A stretch of 25,268 nt of DNA from an uncultured Clostridia bacterium. GTDB lineage: Bacteria; Bacillota_A; Clostridia; TANB77; CAG-508. The stretch spans positions 1 to 25,268 of the forward strand of contig CALXSA010000015.1 in the NCBI GenBank assembly GCA_944390995.1, given 5' to 3'. The notes under the pieces were generated by a model. The model worked only from the letters and a program-made list of their open reading frames with translations. It was not told where the DNA came from and searched no databases. Shown here one piece after another: positions 23,932-25,268 of the stretch; within the stretch, counting starts at the first letter, position 1; each line of letters starts with the position of its first letter. Both the position numbers and the translations under genes were made by a program.

Positions 23932-23960
23932 ATTATATAATGAAAATTTTTAAAAAGCAA
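23932..23960 (-). promoter_or_regulatory. Promoter of the NRPS-kinase operon
   Basis: On the minus strand: TTGCTT (23955-23960), 17-bp spacer, TATAAT (23932-23937), giving a leader of about 30 nt before the ATG at 23895. Its -35 box is 5 bp from the -35 box of the divergent ligase promoter. Confidence 0.7.
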
Positions 23961-23965
23961 TAAAA

Positions 23966-23995
23966 TTGTTGAAAAAATTGTCAAATTGTTATAAA
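23966..23995 (+). promoter_or_regulatory. Promoter of the acyl-CoA ligase gene
   Basis: TTGTTG (23966-23971), 18-bp spacer, TATAAA (23990-23995). An alternative is TTGTCA (23978-23983), 17-bp spacer, TACGAA. Repeated ATTGT words (ATTGTTG, ATTGTCA, ATTGTTA) spaced about 10-12 bp fill the region and may be a regulator site. Confidence 0.5.
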
Positions 23996-24034
23996 ATGAT
24001 TACGAATTATTTTTCAACAAGAGGAGGGAGTTTA

Positions 24035-25268
24035 ATGAAAAAGAGAGAGTATTATCCCGAAATTTCTAATTTTAGGGAGTTAGTAAAAAGATATGAAAGT
24101 TTTGGGGAGAGTGTGGCGTTTAAATTTAAAGAAAATAAGGAAATAAAAGAGGTCACATATAAAACTTTTGTGGAAGATATTAAAAAAGTAGCAGAAAAAG
24201 TATTATCATCTGACGTAAAAAGAGTTGCAGTTATAGGAAATAACAGGTATGAATGGTGCATAACCTATTTGGGGGTAACTACAGCAGGTAGAGTAATAGT
24301 GCCACTAGATAAAGCGCTTACCGATAAAGAAATAGAAAAACTCTTAAAAAGAAGTGAAGTAGACTGCGTTGTATATGACGAAAAATACCAAAACGCAATA
24401 GACGAAGCAATTGCGCAAGGATGTGATATAAAATACAAAATTTGCATGGACAACATAGAAAAAGAAGAAGTACTAAAATTTGAGCAAATGCTTAAAGATG
24501 GAGAAGAAGTAATAAAAGCAGGAAATGGCAAATATGACGATGTAAAACTAAATGAAAACGAAATGTACGTTATGCTATTTACATCGGGTACTACAAATGA
24601 GCCTAAAGCAGTGATGCTATCACAAGAAAACATCTGCAAAAATGTCTCAAACTATCAATATAATTTTCTAATACTTCCAACAGACACGTTGCTATCATTT
24701 TTGCCAATACACCACACATTTGAATGCAGTATAACATTCCTATACGGCACATACTGTGGTGCAACGATAGCATTTTGTGAAGGACTAAGATACATAGCAG
24801 ATAATCTAAAAGAATTTAAGGTATCAATTTTTGTCGCAGTACCTTTGGTACTTGAAACAATGGCTAAAAAAATACAGAAAGCAATTGCCGATAGTGGCAA
24901 AAAAGGACTAATAGATAAAATGACAAAACTTTCTCACGGACTGCTAAAATGCAAAATAGATTTAAGGAAGAAACTATTTAAACCAGTACTAAAACAATTC
25001 GATGAATACCTTAGAGTAGTGCTATATGGAGCAGCACCAATGGACAAAGTAACTATAGAATGGTACAATGACCTAGGAGTAGAGCTAATACAAGGATATG
25101 GACTAACAGAAAGTTCACCAGTATTAACAGCAGAATCAGAAGAAAAACATAGAGCCGGCTCAATAGGAATACCACTTAAAAATGTAGAAATAAAAATAGA
25201 TAATCCAGACAAAGATGGGGTAGGAGAAATCTTAGGAAAGGGACCAAATATAATGCTTGGATACTACC
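24035..25268 (+). CDS. Long-chain acyl-CoA/acyl-ACP ligase, AMP-binding family (3' end outside window)
   Basis: The first 411 codons of an adenylate-forming enzyme; the frame is still open at the window end, and the family is usually 550-650 residues. The P-loop motif is TSGTTNEPKA (183-192), differing from the usual TSGTTG-PKG by Asn for Gly and Ala for Gly. SFLPIHHTFE follows, then YGAAP and GYGLTESSP (354-362), the pattern of long-chain fatty acyl-CoA synthetases rather than of NRPS A domains. It would activate a fatty acid as acyl-AMP and then acyl-thioester. The ATG has GAGGAGGGAG directly upstream. Divergent placement from a starter-C NRPS suggests it supplies the acyl group, but it could be a general lipid enzyme; acceptor (CoA or a carrier) and chain length are unknown. 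Confidence 0.9.
   Translation, partial: MKKREYYPEISNFRELVKRYESFGESVAFKFKENKEIKEVTYKTFVEDIKKVAEKVLSSDVKRVAVIGNNRYEWCITYLGVTTAGRVIVPLDKALTDKEIEKLLKRSEVDCVVYDEKYQNAIDEAIAQGCDIKYKICMDNIEKEEVLKFEQMLKDGEEVIKAGNGKYDDVKLNENEMYVMLFTSGTTNEPKAVMLSQENICKNVSNYQYNFLILPTDTLLSFLPIHHTFECSITFLYGTYCGATIAFCEGLRYIADNLKEFKVSIFVAVPLVLETMAKKIQKAIADSGKKGLIDKMTKLSHGLLKCKIDLRKKLFKPVLKQFDEYLRVVLYGAAPMDKVTIEWYNDLGVELIQGYGLTESSPVLTAESEEKHRAGSIGIPLKNVEIKIDNPDKDGVGEILGKGPNIMLGYY

Overview
The window is AT-rich Bacillota DNA, most likely from a gut-type, uncultured or poorly characterised member of the Clostridia. This rests on heavy use of ATA and AGA codons, tRNA genes with encoded CCA, strong AGGAGG ribosome sites, and a gene set (VanW, YkpA-type ABC-F, Tex, HisKA_7TM kinase, HD-GYP regulator) typical of that class. 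I could not place it to genus.

Layout. 1-155 is a tRNA-Glu/tRNA-Thr pair closed by a terminator. A FabG-like SDR reductase follows (228-983). On the minus strand lie a small CBM25/53-like protein (1083-1547) and an XRE-S24 LexA-like repressor that lacks both catalytic residues (1684-2271). Divergent from the repressor are a VanW-family envelope protein (2452-4422) and a GT-C membrane glycosyltransferase (4609-6186), separated by four stacked inverted repeats. A DUF433/DUF5615 toxin-antitoxin pair (6486-7276) comes next. It is followed by an unrecognised structured RNA or leader with its own short ORF and terminator (7288-7482), a minus-strand tRNA-Lys with a perfect consensus promoter, CorA (7927-8877), a YkpA-like ABC-F ATPase (9039-10619), GNAT-like gene remnants, and Tex (10962-13178).

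The right-hand 12 kb is the accessory and most interesting part. A 7.4-kb minus-strand gene encodes a two-module NRPS with architecture C-A-T-C-A-T-R: an N-terminal condensation domain of likely starter type and a terminal thioester reductase. It fits the known gut-Clostridia family that makes dipeptide aldehydes and pyrazinones or N-acyl dipeptide aldehydes such as ruminopeptin. Only 23 bp after its stop codon, in the same direction, is a seven-transmembrane PAS histidine kinase. About 220 bp further on is a REC-HD-GYP regulator with its own promoter. A long-chain acyl-CoA ligase (partial at the window end) is divergent from the NRPS, and the two predicted promoters sit back to back with -35 boxes 5 bp apart. 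The working model is that the ligase activates a fatty acid, the starter C domain puts it on residue 1, and the reductase releases an N-acyl dipeptide aldehyde. The kinase is made on the same transcript and may sense the product or envelope state and signal to the c-di-GMP phosphodiesterase. The NRPS chemistry is well supported by motifs; the sensing circuit is inference from gene order.

A second theme is a set of short intergenic repeats carrying a GGGGAC core. Three of them start within 7 nt of a stop codon (VanW, kinase, HD-GYP regulator), and a tandem pair lies upstream of the ABC-F gene.
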